Assembly: GCA_041650595.1 (NCBI GenBank)
Contig: JBAZKW010000002.1
Location: forward strand, 129,983-193,982
Length of the DNA: 64,000 bases
Source of the DNA: CALFCX01 sp041650595
Lineage (GTDB): Bacteria; Margulisbacteria; WOR-1; JAKLHX01
Direction: 5' to 3'
Below the pieces are notes generated by a model. It did no database searches, was not told the DNA's origin, and saw only the letters and a list, made by a program, of their open reading frames with translations. Numbering within the stretch: the first letter of the stretch is position 1; every line of letters starts with the position of its first letter. The translations under genes were made by a program, and so were the position numbers. This document shows positions 15,724 through 24,204 of the stretch, piece after piece.

Positions 15724-15765
15724 CGAAATAAATTGAACTCAGGGCATTTAGCACTGGGTTTTTTT
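15711..15765 (+). terminator. attenuator terminator overlapping the aptamer
   Basis: GTGCTAAA (15711-15718) pairs perfectly with TTTAGCAC (15747-15754), supported by GCC/GGC inside, and is followed by TGGG and a T7 run. The 5' arm is the riboswitch's own GCUAAA segment, so aptamer and terminator exclude each other. A weaker hairpin, CAGGGC/GCACTG (15740-15756), could form when the aptamer is folded. Confidence 0.7.
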
Positions 15766-15787
15766 GTTTTTATGGAGGAATAGGACC

Positions 15788-15859
15788 ATGTTATGGATAA
15801 TGCATAGCCCCTTCAAAGGGGCATTTAAATCGAAAAATAAAGAAAGGATATTGTCATGA
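15788..15859 (+). CDS. 23-aa leader peptide ORF
   Basis: ATG at 15788, preceded by a strong GGAGG nine bases upstream, encodes a 23-residue peptide beginning MLWIMHSPFKGAFK and ending in a TGA that overlaps the next gene's ATG (ATGA). The codons span a GCCCC/GGGGC hairpin (15807-15822). It may couple translation to the downstream gene, or be fortuitous. No family is recognisable. Confidence 0.45.
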   Translation: MLWIMHSPFKGAFKSKNKERILS

Positions 15860-17076
15860 GCAAACAAATAAGGACAATCGAAGAAATAAACGAGAAGATA
15901 AAAAATGGCCAGGCTGTTGTGGTGACGGCGGATGAGCTCATAGATCTTGTGGAAAAAGAAGGCATTGAAAAAGTCGCAAAGAAAGTCGATGTGGTTACAA
16001 CCGGGACTTTTGGCCCAATGTGTTCATCCGGCGCTATTTTAAATGTCGGGCATACAAGGCCAAGGATAAAAATACAAAAGGCCTGGCTCAACGGGATAAA
16101 TGCGTATGCGGGGCTTGCCGCTGTCGATGTTTACCTGGGCGCTACGGAAATGCCTGATGATGACCCGGAAAACAAAGTCTTCCCCGGAGAATTTAAGTAT
16201 GGCGGCGGTCATGTGATACAGGACCTCGTGGACGGCAAGGACATAAAGCTGGAAGCTGTTTCATACGGAACGGATTGCTACCCCAGGAAAAAATTGTCAA
16301 CATTGATCAATCTAAAAGACATGAACGAAGCTTTCCTTTTTAACCCGAGAAACGCGTATCAGAACTATAATGTTGCGGTAAATACCTCCGACAAGACGAT
16401 CTATACATATCTGGGAGTACTTCGCCCGCATCTCGGGAATGCGAATTACTGCAGCGCCGGCCAGCTGAGCCCGCTTTTAAAGGACCCTTTTTACAAGACC
16501 ATTGGTATCGGCACAAGGATATTCCTTGGCGGCGGTATCGGCTATGTGGTCTGGAACGGGACGCAATATAATCCGGGAGTGCCCAGAAGCGAGAACGGTG
16601 TCCCAAAAAGGCCGGCCGGAACTATTTCGGTGGTCGGAGACCTGAAACAGATGAATTCCAAGTATCTTAAAGGCGTCAGTTTTCTTGGCTACGGAGCATC
16701 GCTCAACGTAGGCATCGGAGTGCCGATCCCTATCCTGGATGAAGATATACTTAAATGGGCGGCAATAAAAGATGCGGAGATCCTGGCCCCGATAGTCGAT
16801 TATTCGGATACTTATCCGAATCTGAAATCAGATGTGATCGGGGAAGTCTCGTATGCGGAGCTTAAGAGCGGAAAGATCAAGGTCCAGAATAAAGAAGTGC
16901 CGACCGCCGGACTATCCAGCTATCCAAAAGCTGTTGAGATCGCAAATGAGCTGAAAGACTGGATAAAGAAGGGCGAATTCACTCTTGGCAAACCCATTGA
17001 GAACCTGCCGGGACCGGAATCAGGAATAAAATTCAAGCCGCTCAACGAGCGCCCTATCAAGAACGGAGGAAAATAA
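15856..17076 (+). CDS. L-aspartate semialdehyde sulfurtransferase, catalytic subunit (COG1900/DUF39)
   Basis: Homocysteine-biosynthesis protein: transfers sulfur to aspartate semialdehyde, giving homocysteine without acylated homoserine, as shown genetically for Methanosarcina homologues. The 406-aa protein has the family's TTGTFGPMCSSGAILNVGH (conserved Cys), YGTDCYPRK, and a Gly-rich FLGGGIGYVVWNGTQ. The Shine-Dalgarno GAAAGGA is 7 bases before the ATG. It stands behind a SAM-II-like riboswitch, consistent with methionine/SAM control. The ferredoxin-type partner follows after one base. Confidence 0.88.
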   Translation: MSKQIRTIEEINEKIKNGQAVVVTADELIDLVEKEGIEKVAKKVDVVTTGTFGPMCSSGAILNVGHTRPRIKIQKAWLNGINAYAGLAAVDVYLGATEMPDDDPENKVFPGEFKYGGGHVIQDLVDGKDIKLEAVSYGTDCYPRKKLSTLINLKDMNEAFLFNPRNAYQNYNVAVNTSDKTIYTYLGVLRPHLGNANYCSAGQLSPLLKDPFYKTIGIGTRIFLGGGIGYVVWNGTQYNPGVPRSENGVPKRPAGTISVVGDLKQMNSKYLKGVSFLGYGASLNVGIGVPIPILDEDILKWAAIKDAEILAPIVDYSDTYPNLKSDVIGEVSYAELKSGKIKVQNKEVPTAGLSSYPKAVEIANELKDWIKKGEFTLGKPIENLPGPESGIKFKPLNERPIKNGGK

Positions 17077-17077
17077 A

Positions 17078-17488
17078 ATGACAACATCAAAAAGAGTTGC
17101 GCTGACATTCCCCCATGACCAGGTAGATAAGCCCATAGTTTACCATTTGATCAAAGACTATAATCTTTCGTTCAATATACTTAAGGCCAATATCACGCCC
17201 GAAGAAGAGGGAAAAATGTTGATAGAGATCTCCGGCAACGAAGATGATTACAGAAAAGGGATGGATTTTTTAAAAAAGCAGGGGATCATGGTAGACCCTG
17301 AAAAAAAAGAGGTCAAATGGTCAAAAGACAAATGCACTCAGTGCAGCGCCTGTATATCTATCTGCCCTGTCGAAGCTATTGCCATCGACAGGAATACCAT
17401 GGAGATATCGTTTGACGAAGAAAAGTGTATCGCCTGCGAACTTTGTGTCAAACCTTGTCCGCCGAGGGCGTTTGAGGTAAGATTATAA
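17078..17488 (+). CDS. NIL-domain ferredoxin, partner of the COG1900 protein
   Basis: A 136-aa protein. The N-terminal ~75 residues form a NIL (ACT-like) domain, as in methionine importers. The C-terminal half holds two 4Fe-4S motifs: CTQCSACISICP and CIACELCVKPCP. This architecture is the known partner of COG1900 in homocysteine synthesis, where it supplies electrons or the sulfide-binding function. The start lies directly after the upstream stop, with GGAGG in the end of that gene. It is followed by pckG. Confidence 0.9.
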   Translation: MTTSKRVALTFPHDQVDKPIVYHLIKDYNLSFNILKANITPEEEGKMLIEISGNEDDYRKGMDFLKKQGIMVDPEKKEVKWSKDKCTQCSACISICPVEAIAIDRNTMEISFDEEKCIACELCVKPCPPRAFEVRL

Positions 17489-17498
17489 AAGAGAGGTT

Positions 17499-19277
17499 AT
17501 GATGAAGCACAAAAAACTTCACAAATGGGTCAAAGAAATGGCTGCCTTGTGCAAGCCGGACAAGATCGTCTGGATAGACGGCTCAGAGGACGAAAAGAAC
17601 CGCCTCGAAAAAGAAGCCTTGTACACCGGCGAGCTCATAGAACTTAATCAGGAAAAACTTCCGGGTTGCTTCTATCACCGTACCGCAGCAAACGACGTCG
17701 CGCGCACGGAACATCTTACATATATCTGCACAAAGAAAAAGTCGGACGCAGGCCCCACTAATAACTGGATGAGCCCGGCAAAAGCTTATAAAAAAGCTTC
17801 AGAAATATTCAAAGGCTCAATGATAGGCAGGACAATGTATGTCATCCCCTTCAGTATGGGACCGGTCGGCTCCGAGTTCAGCAAGATAGGGATTGAGCTT
17901 ACCGACAGTATATATGTCGTCCTCAACATGCGGATAATGACGCGAATAGGGAAATCAGTCCTCGAAAAGCTTGGGGACGATAAAGATTTCACTAAATGTC
18001 TTCACAGCAAAGCTGATCTAAACATTGACCGCAGACTTATACTTCATTTCCCCGAAGACAATGCTATTTGGAGCGTCGGTTCCGGTTATGGCGGGAATGT
18101 GCTTCTCGGAAAAAAATGTCTTTCGCTTCGTCTCGGAAGCTGGATAGCCAAAAAAGAAGGCTGGCTTGCCGAACATATGTTGATAATGGGGGTCGAAGAC
18201 CCATCCGGCCATATCGCATATATTGCGGCGGCATTCCCGAGCGCCTGCGGAAAGACAAACCTGGCGATGCTCATACCTCCCGAAGGGTTGAAAAGCAAAG
18301 GCTACAGGATCTGGACTGTGGGAGATGATATCGCCTGGATGAGAATAGATACCGACGGTTCCCTTTGGGCAATAAATCCTGAGGCCGGGTTCTTTGGTGT
18401 AGCTCCCGGGACCAACTCAAAAACAAATCCCAATGCTATGGCTACAATAAAGAAAAACACGATATTCACAAATGTTCTTCTCAAACCGGACGGCACGGTC
18501 TGGTGGGAAGACGGTGACGGGCCCGTCCCTTCGGAGGGAATAAATTGGGAAGGTAAACAGTGGAAACCCGGGATGACCGATGAAAAAGGAAGCAAGGTAT
18601 TCGGCGCTCATCCAAACAGCAGGTTCACTGCGCCGCTTTCGCAATGCCCTTCGGTATCTAACCGGCTGGAACAGCATCACGGGGTCCCGATCAGCGCGAT
18701 CGTTTTTGGCGGAAGGCGCGCAAAACTGGCCCCGCTTGTATATGAGTCTTTTTACTGGCAGCACGGCGTCTTTATGGGTGCGACAATGGCTTCCGAGCGT
18801 ACCGCTGCCCAGTTCGGCAAACAAGGTGAAGTCCGGCGTGATCCCATGGCAATGCTGCCGTTTTGCGGCTATAACATGGGGAAATATTTTTCTCATTGGA
18901 TGAAAATAGGCAAGAATATGGCAAATTCACCAAAAATATTTCACGTTAACTGGTTCAAACAGGACGAAAACGGCAAGTTCCTTTGGCCCGGCTTCGGAGA
19001 AAATCTCAGGGTGCTTGAATGGATAATAGACAGATGCAGGCAAAAAGTAAAAGCGGTCGAATCGCCTATAGGTTATATCCCGGACCCTTCGGACATTGAT
19101 CTGACGGGACTGGATATCTCCAAAGAAACTATGTCCAAACTTTTTGAGATCGACAAAAAAGAGTGGGAAAGAGAGATCGAAGACCAAAAGGGATTCCTGA
19201 AAATATTCGGGAAAGACCTGCCAAAAGAAATTATGGTCGAGCATGAATTGTTAAAAAGAAGGCTCGGAAAACAATAA
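17499..19277 (+). CDS. pckG: phosphoenolpyruvate carboxykinase (GTP)
   Basis: Interconverts oxaloacetate plus GTP with PEP, CO2 and GDP. At 592 aa it is typical of the GTP class. The kinase-1 motif with the reactive Cys is PSACGKTNLAMLIPP, and the metal-binding motif is VGDDIAWM. Substrate residues lie in IPFSMGPVGS and FGGRRAKLAPL. It follows the NIL ferredoxin by 10 bases with a GAGAGG ribosome-binding site, so it is probably co-transcribed with the homocysteine genes. Both consume or produce oxaloacetate/aspartate-family metabolites. With MDH, fumarase and IDH elsewhere in the window it suits a partial TCA route. Confidence 0.97.
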   Translation: MMKHKKLHKWVKEMAALCKPDKIVWIDGSEDEKNRLEKEALYTGELIELNQEKLPGCFYHRTAANDVARTEHLTYICTKKKSDAGPTNNWMSPAKAYKKASEIFKGSMIGRTMYVIPFSMGPVGSEFSKIGIELTDSIYVVLNMRIMTRIGKSVLEKLGDDKDFTKCLHSKADLNIDRRLILHFPEDNAIWSVGSGYGGNVLLGKKCLSLRLGSWIAKKEGWLAEHMLIMGVEDPSGHIAYIAAAFPSACGKTNLAMLIPPEGLKSKGYRIWTVGDDIAWMRIDTDGSLWAINPEAGFFGVAPGTNSKTNPNAMATIKKNTIFTNVLLKPDGTVWWEDGDGPVPSEGINWEGKQWKPGMTDEKGSKVFGAHPNSRFTAPLSQCPSVSNRLEQHHGVPISAIVFGGRRAKLAPLVYESFYWQHGVFMGATMASERTAAQFGKQGEVRRDPMAMLPFCGYNMGKYFSHWMKIGKNMANSPKIFHVNWFKQDENGKFLWPGFGENLRVLEWIIDRCRQKVKAVESPIGYIPDPSDIDLTGLDISKETMSKLFEIDKKEWEREIEDQKGFLKIFGKDLPKEIMVEHELLKRRLGKQ

Positions 19278-19289
19278 GCCCGATGATGA

Positions 19290-21089
19290 CTATTTAGACC
19301 GCCGCTTCCTTTCGTTCTCACTAAGGAATTTTTTTCTGACACGGATGTTTTTGGGTGTTATTTCTACAAGCTCATCATCGTCAATGAACTCGAGCGCCTG
19401 TTCGAGCGAGAGCTTTATCGGCGGAGTAAGTTTTACAAGATCGTCGGAACCGGCAGCTCTCATATTGGTCAGCTTTTTCTCTTTGCACGGGTTGGCAACC
19501 ACTTCCTGTTTGCGCGGGCTTTCGCCTATGACCATGCCTTCATATACTTTGACGCCGGGCCCCACAAAAAGACTGCCGCGCTCCTGAAGATTGTTAAGCG
19601 CATAAGCCACCGTTGTCCCGTTCTCTCCGGAAACAATGACGCCGTTTTGCCTTTTTGAAATATCGCCTTTATATCTTTCGTATTTGGAGAAGGCATGGTG
19701 CAGAATCCCCTCGCCCTTGGTATCCATGATAAATTCTGCTCTGAAACCGAGAAGCCCTCTTGTAGGCACCATATATGTAAGAGAGGTGACCCCTTTTTTT
19801 GTTATCATATCGGTCATTTCACCTTTTCTTTTGCCGAGCTTTTCTATCACAGGACCGGCAAATTCTTCGGGAACGGTTATCATTGCCTGTTCTATCGGCT
19901 CCATTTTTTCGCCGTTTACGGTCTTCAATATGACTTTGGGCTGCGACACGGCCAGTTCATGGCCCTCCCGGCGCATTTCTTCGACAAGTATAGAAATATG
20001 AAGCTCTCCCCTGCCGGAAACTTTGTATCCGTCGGCCCCGCCAAGCGACTCTATTTTTAGACCGACGTTTGTCTCGAGCTCTCTGTCAAGGCGCTCTTTA
20101 AGATGCCTGTTTGTGACAAATTTGCCTTCGGTACCGGCAAACGGAGAATCGTTGACAAGAAATTCCATTGTAAGTGTTGGCTCATCGATCTGAAGAAGCG
20201 GCATGGGGACGGGATTGTCTGCCGTACAGATCGTTTCGCCGATAGTTATATCGGAAATACCTGCGATGGCCACTATGTCCCCGCATTGCGCTTCCTCAAC
20301 CTCTTTTTCTTTCAAACCTTCGAACACAGATAGTTTCGTTATTTTTGCCGGGACAATAGAACCATCTCTTCTGCATACCACGACTTGTTCATTTTTTTGA
20401 AGAGTACCGCTGGTAACACGGCCTATCGCTATACGGCCGACATAATCGTCATAAGAAAGGTTAGTGACCTGCATTTGGAGAAGCCCCTTGCTTTTATCCG
20501 GATAAGGAGGCACGTGCTTAAGGATTGTTTCAAAAAGCGGCGTCAAGTCTTTTGATTCATCTTCCGTGTTATATTTAGCGACACCTTCCCTTGATATTGA
20601 ATATACAACCGGGAAATCAAGCTGTTCGTCGGTCGCATCGAGTTTTACAAAAAGGTCGAAAACCATGTCCGTCACCTTGTGGGCGCGCTGGTCTTTTTTG
20701 TCTATTTTGTTTATGACGACTATGGGCTTAAGTCCGAGTTTTAGTGACTTTGAAAGCACGAATTTTGTCTGCGGCATGGGACCTTCTTTTGCATCCACCA
20801 GAAGAAGGACGCTGTCAACCATTTTTAGCACGCGTTCGACTTCCGAACCGAAATCGGCATGGCCCGGAGTATCGACTATGTTGATCTTGTATCCCCCGTA
20901 ATGAATGGAACAGTTCTTGGAAAAAATTGTGATCCCGCGTTCGCGCTCCAGGTCGTTGCTGTCCATAACAAGCTCAACCAGTTCTTCCCTTTCCGTAAAA
21001 GCGCCGCCCTGCCGAAGCAAATGGTCGGTAAGAGTGGTCTTGCCGTGGTCGACGTGCGCTATTATGGCGATATTGATTATCTTCTGCAT
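19290..21089 (-). CDS. typA: ribosome-associated GTPase TypA/BipA
   Basis: Translational GTPase related to EF-G, involved in ribosome assembly and stress growth. G1 is AHVDHGKTTL, G3 DTPGHAD and G4 NKID. EF-G-like domains 3 and 5 and a TypA-specific C-terminal region follow; 599 aa is typical. Convergent with pckG (12 bases apart). No Shine-Dalgarno is present: TATAAT lies 6 bases before the ATG, implying a leaderless mRNA. Confidence 0.97.
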   Translation of the reverse strand: MQKIINIAIIAHVDHGKTTLTDHLLRQGGAFTEREELVELVMDSNDLERERGITIFSKNCSIHYGGYKINIVDTPGHADFGSEVERVLKMVDSVLLLVDAKEGPMPQTKFVLSKSLKLGLKPIVVINKIDKKDQRAHKVTDMVFDLFVKLDATDEQLDFPVVYSISREGVAKYNTEDESKDLTPLFETILKHVPPYPDKSKGLLQMQVTNLSYDDYVGRIAIGRVTSGTLQKNEQVVVCRRDGSIVPAKITKLSVFEGLKEKEVEEAQCGDIVAIAGISDITIGETICTADNPVPMPLLQIDEPTLTMEFLVNDSPFAGTEGKFVTNRHLKERLDRELETNVGLKIESLGGADGYKVSGRGELHISILVEEMRREGHELAVSQPKVILKTVNGEKMEPIEQAMITVPEEFAGPVIEKLGKRKGEMTDMITKKGVTSLTYMVPTRGLLGFRAEFIMDTKGEGILHHAFSKYERYKGDISKRQNGVIVSGENGTTVAYALNNLQERGSLFVGPGVKVYEGMVIGESPRKQEVVANPCKEKKLTNMRAAGSDDLVKLTPPIKLSLEQALEFIDDDELVEITPKNIRVRKKFLSENERKRRSK

Positions 21090-21095
21090 AGCTTA

Positions 21096-21101
21096 ATTAT
21101 A
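21096..21101 (-). promoter_or_regulatory. -10 box for typA, leaderless
   Basis: TATAAT on the minus strand with 6 bases to the typA ATG and no Shine-Dalgarno. The -35 is unclear. Confidence 0.5.
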
Positions 21102-21179
21102 GCGTGTTTTGGGTCTTAAAATAACGAAAAATTGTTTTTTTTGAGTGGCGGTATCCTTTAGATGCGGATAGTTTTCCCC

Positions 21180-21209
21180 TTTACCTGTTGCATAGTTTTA
21201 TTGTATAAT
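21180..21209 (+). promoter_or_regulatory. sigma-70-like promoter of the outer-membrane protein gene
   Basis: TTTACC, 18 bases, TATAAT; then a 32-base leader containing GGAGG before the ATG at 21242. Confidence 0.45.
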
Positions 21210-21241
21210 TCTTAAGACAAATCACATAGATGGAGGATTTT

Positions 21242-22414
21242 ATGAAAAATAGGGTTTTTGCCTTCTTGCTTTTGTTCGTTTTCACTTTGTCCTCATCTTC
21301 ATCGGCCTATTTCGGTACACGCCCCATGGGAATGGGAGGGGCTTTTACTGCAATAGCCGATGACGCCAACGCTGCTTATTGGAATCCCGCGGGATTTGCA
21401 TTAAATCCCGGTGTTGATATTACAGGATCAACGCTAGCGACAAACCGAAATGCCGTTATGGGGGACAACATGGTTTCTGCAAAGATGTGCTACGAAGCAA
21501 AGATGAATTCCCCTTTTGACTGGATATTCGGTATCGGGCTTTTATCAGCGGTGGCTGTTGATACAGCGCAATATCTGGGGGACCAGGGAATTCTCAAAAA
21601 AAACTGGGGCAGGGACGCTCCAAAAACATCCAGACAGGACTCCATGGCTGACCAGGTAAAACAAATGGGCGACAATAAGGATTATTCCAGAAACCCCGTA
21701 AAAAATGCTACGCCAAAACCTGATGCACAGAAAAGAACGAGCATATTTGGACCAATACAAAATCTGACGCTTAATTTTAATCCCGGCCGGCACTCATACT
21801 GGGACAACCGCTACAGGGATGAAGAAGATCCCCCATACAACAAGGCGCAATTTGCACTGGGGCTCACCTGGCTTGGCGACAATAACCCTCAGCTTGATGA
21901 ACTGCGGAATTGGTATACATTATCTCTGGCTTCCGGCTGGGAAGAGCGTATTGCGGTAGGCGGAAATGTCAACTTCTACGACCTAAAGGTAATAAGCAGC
22001 GGAGTAAAAGGGTTCGGCGCTGGGATCGATCTCGGTGTAATAGCAAAGCCGCTTCCAAATGCCTCGTTCGGTCTAGTCGCAAAAGAGATTTTAACAACCG
22101 ATATTAACTGGCAGAACGGAGCAAAGACCCGGTACGATATGATGATCAACGGCGGCGTAGCCTTGGACCCGATAGAAGAAGTAACAATAGCGGTAGACGG
22201 ACACAATATTTTTGGCCAAAACAACAGCAAGATGACCATGCACTACGGAGTGGAAGTAAGGCCTATAAGGGGATTGGCATTCAGAGCTGGTTTATATAAT
22301 AAAAGCAAAACCGCCGGCGCATCGATCGGCATAGGCAGCATGATCGCCGACTATGCATACCTTGGCGGGGAATTCAACAGAACACAGATGGTAGGGCTCA
22401 CCTGGAAATTTTAA
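21242..22414 (+). CDS. outer-membrane beta-barrel protein (UPF0164/TraF_2-like)
   Basis: 390 aa from ATG 21242, chosen because GGAGG precedes it; the upstream ATG at 21230 overlaps that site. A Sec signal peptide (FAFLLLFVFTLSSSSSA) is followed by the family opening FGTRPMGMGGAFTAIADD then AAYWNPAGFAL, seen in FadL/PorV-like and TraF_2/UPF0164 proteins. The C-terminus ends in aromatic-rich strands (MVGLTWKF), as expected for a BAM substrate. The role, possibly transport or an envelope scaffold, is unknown. Confidence 0.75.
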   Translation: MKNRVFAFLLLFVFTLSSSSSAYFGTRPMGMGGAFTAIADDANAAYWNPAGFALNPGVDITGSTLATNRNAVMGDNMVSAKMCYEAKMNSPFDWIFGIGLLSAVAVDTAQYLGDQGILKKNWGRDAPKTSRQDSMADQVKQMGDNKDYSRNPVKNATPKPDAQKRTSIFGPIQNLTLNFNPGRHSYWDNRYRDEEDPPYNKAQFALGLTWLGDNNPQLDELRNWYTLSLASGWEERIAVGGNVNFYDLKVISSGVKGFGAGIDLGVIAKPLPNASFGLVAKEILTTDINWQNGAKTRYDMMINGGVALDPIEEVTIAVDGHNIFGQNNSKMTMHYGVEVRPIRGLAFRAGLYNKSKTAGASIGIGSMIADYAYLGGEFNRTQMVGLTWKF

Positions 22415-22416
22415 TT

Positions 22417-22499
22417 TGGAGGGGGGAGGATTCGAACCTCCGAAGACTTTCGTCGACAGATTTACAGTCTGTTGCCATTAGCCGCTCGGCCACCCCTCC
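22417..22499 (-). tRNA. tRNA-Tyr (GTA)
   Basis: A cloverleaf on the minus strand: acceptor GGAGGGG/CCCCTCC, D-arm with GAGCGGC, anticodon GTA (complement of 22463-22465) in CTGTAAAT, a long class II variable arm, and T-loop TTCGAAT. The discriminator is A. CCA is not encoded. The long variable arm is right for bacterial tRNA-Tyr. Confidence 0.96.
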
Positions 22500-22535
22500 G
22501 GACACAATAAAATTCTACCAGAAATTAGAGTAAAG

Positions 22536-22565
22536 TTGTAATATACACCTTTCCTGCGGTAAAAT
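22536..22565 (+). promoter_or_regulatory. sigma-70-like promoter of the mscS gene
   Basis: TTGTAA, 18 bases, TAAAAT, followed by AAGGAG and the ATG at 22586. Confidence 0.5.
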
Positions 22566-22585
22566 AACGCTTGAAGGAGATTTTT

Positions 22586-23134
22586 ATGGGCAGGATAAAA
22601 GATCTTATTCCCGCGATATTCTCGGTAAACAATATCATGCTCTTTGCCCAAAAACTGCTCTCGATCATCCTGATCGGCGTATTTATCTATGTAACCTACA
22701 AGATGATCTCTTATTCAATTAAGAAACTGCTGAAAGAACGCGCCAAAGGCCGGCACATGGAGATGCTTGTATCTTTTGCGCAAAGCACTCTTTTATATTT
22801 GACGTTTTTTATCTTTGTTGTGACAATTTTACAGGAACTCGGCATAAACCTGACGGCGATACTGGCAAGCGCAGGAATTGTAGGGCTTGCGGTAAGTTTT
22901 GGCGCCCAAACCATGATAAAAGATGTTATTGCCGGGATATTCATAATCATCGAAGATCAGTGTACGATCGGGGATGAAGTCGAAATAGTTAACAATATCG
23001 GCAAACCTGATATAAAAGGACGCGTCTCAGAAATGAATCTGCGCACAACTGTTATCGTGAATGAAAATGGTGTATATACGATACCAAACGGGTCCATAGG
23101 ATACATATCAAACTTATCAAGGAAGAAAAAATAG
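22586..23134 (+). CDS. small MscS-type mechanosensitive channel
   Basis: A 182-aa membrane protein. The start is ATG 22586 after AAGGAG. Two N-terminal hydrophobic segments precede the pore-lining helix LASAGIVGLAVSFGAQTMIKD (LASAGIVG and GAQTMIKD are the hallmark blocks). A beta domain (DEVEIVNNIGKPDIKGRV) ends in IPNGSIGYISNLSR. The protein stops there, lacking the C-terminal alpha/beta vestibule of full MscS (~280 aa). It likely releases solutes on hypo-osmotic shock. Confidence 0.88.
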   Translation: MGRIKDLIPAIFSVNNIMLFAQKLLSIILIGVFIYVTYKMISYSIKKLLKERAKGRHMEMLVSFAQSTLLYLTFFIFVVTILQELGINLTAILASAGIVGLAVSFGAQTMIKDVIAGIFIIIEDQCTIGDEVEIVNNIGKPDIKGRVSEMNLRTTVIVNENGVYTIPNGSIGYISNLSRKKK

Positions 23135-23182
23135 GCTCAGTCTATGGTTCCCATACACATTGTCATGTGGATTTTTTCAATC

Positions 23183-23191
23183 TGTTATAAT
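23183..23191 (+). promoter_or_regulatory. extended -10 promoter, leaderless semiSWEET
   Basis: TGTTATAAT, with 7 bases to the ATG at 23199 and no Shine-Dalgarno. Confidence 0.5.
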
Positions 23192-23198
23192 CGAACAT

Positions 23199-23456
23199 AT
23201 GAGCTATAAACTGATAGGTGTTTTTGCGGCGCTTCTGACATCAACCGGGTTTGTCCCTCAGATATTTAAGGCTTTAAAAACAAGACACGTAAAGGACCTT
23301 TCGGTGGTCATGCTGGGTCTCACGGCGTTAGGGACGGGGCTTTGGGCAGTTTACGGCCTGTTTCTTGGGGATGTCATCATTATATGTTCAAACTTGTTTA
23401 CGTGCTCTACGATCTTGATATTAGCCGTTTTGAAGTTCCGTTTCAAACAGGCATAA
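23199..23456 (+). CDS. SemiSWEET sugar transporter (MtN3/PQ-loop)
   Basis: 85 aa, three transmembrane helices, the size of bacterial SemiSWEETs that dimerise to move sugars. The PQ motif lies in STGFVPQIFKALKTRHVKDLS. The start ATG at 23199 (MSYKLIGVF) is preferred over the open frame from 23160 because the promoter -10 ends at 23191. It is the only recognisable sugar transporter in the window. Confidence 0.85.
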   Translation: MSYKLIGVFAALLTSTGFVPQIFKALKTRHVKDLSVVMLGLTALGTGLWAVYGLFLGDVIIICSNLFTCSTILILAVLKFRFKQA

Positions 23457-23463
23457 GCCAAGG

Positions 23464-24204
23464 TTAAAACTTTTTGGGCAGTCTTTGCCTGTATACCTCG
23501 TAAAGCATCAGTGCGGCGGCAACCGAAGCGTTCAAAGAAGGTATTTTCCCCCTCATTGGTATCCTGACAATGTAATCGCATCTCGTCTTTACCAGCGGAG
23601 CTATGCCTTTGTTCTCCCCGCCTACAACCACGGCAATGGGCATTTTAAGGTCAACTTCGCTCATTTTATTGCTGCCAAGATGATCTATCCCCACGACCCA
23701 TAGGCCCTGCTCTTTCAGGTCGTTTATTGTCGAAGAAAGATTTGCGACCCTGGCGACTTTGACATGTTCTATGGCTCCGGCGGAAGTTTTCCCCACGGTC
23801 GGGGTCACGCTTACGGACCTGTTTTTTGGGATTATGACGCCGTGCACTCCAGCCGCATCGCATGTGCGGACGATCGCCCCAAAGTTTTGCGGATCTTCGA
23901 GGCTGTCAAGTATAAGGATAAAAGGCGGTTCGTCCTTTGATTTTGCATCGGCAAGGAATTCATGATAATCGGCATAAGATTTGCCTTCGGCTATCGCGAC
24001 CACACCCTGGGAAAATTTTGCATATTTCTGTAAAGTATAATTATCGGCCCAATGATAAGGGACCCTTTTTTCTTTGGCAAGAGAAATAATCTTATCAATA
24101 TTTTTATCAACCCCTTTGTACTTGCCGATAAAAATCTTGCTTATCTTTCTGTCCGCTTTCAAAGCTTCTTTGACGGGGTTTTTACCGCATATTACATCTT
24201 GCAT
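23464..24204 (-). CDS. rlmB: TrmH-family rRNA 2'-O-ribose methyltransferase (RlmB-like)
   Basis: A 246-aa SpoU/TrmH methyltransferase, likely the 23S rRNA Gm2251-type enzyme. The N-terminal RNA-binding domain starts GKNPVKEAL. The SAM-binding trefoil knot shows ILDSLEDPQNFGAIVRTCDA, then VGGENKGI and IPMRGKIPSLNASVAAAL. Its start overlaps the 3' end of the aminotransferase gene by 13 bases, so the two are translated from one message. Confidence 0.92.
   Translation of the reverse strand: MQDVICGKNPVKEALKADRKISKIFIGKYKGVDKNIDKIISLAKEKRVPYHWADNYTLQKYAKFSQGVVAIAEGKSYADYHEFLADAKSKDEPPFILILDSLEDPQNFGAIVRTCDAAGVHGVIIPKNRSVSVTPTVGKTSAGAIEHVKVARVANLSSTINDLKEQGLWVVGIDHLGSNKMSEVDLKMPIAVVVGGENKGIAPLVKTRCDYIVRIPMRGKIPSLNASVAAALMLYEVYRQRLPKKF

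Noticed and set aside
15807..15822. GCCCC/GGGGC hairpin as a second terminator
   Set aside because: No T-run follows it; AAAT-rich sequence and then the gene's ribosome site come next.
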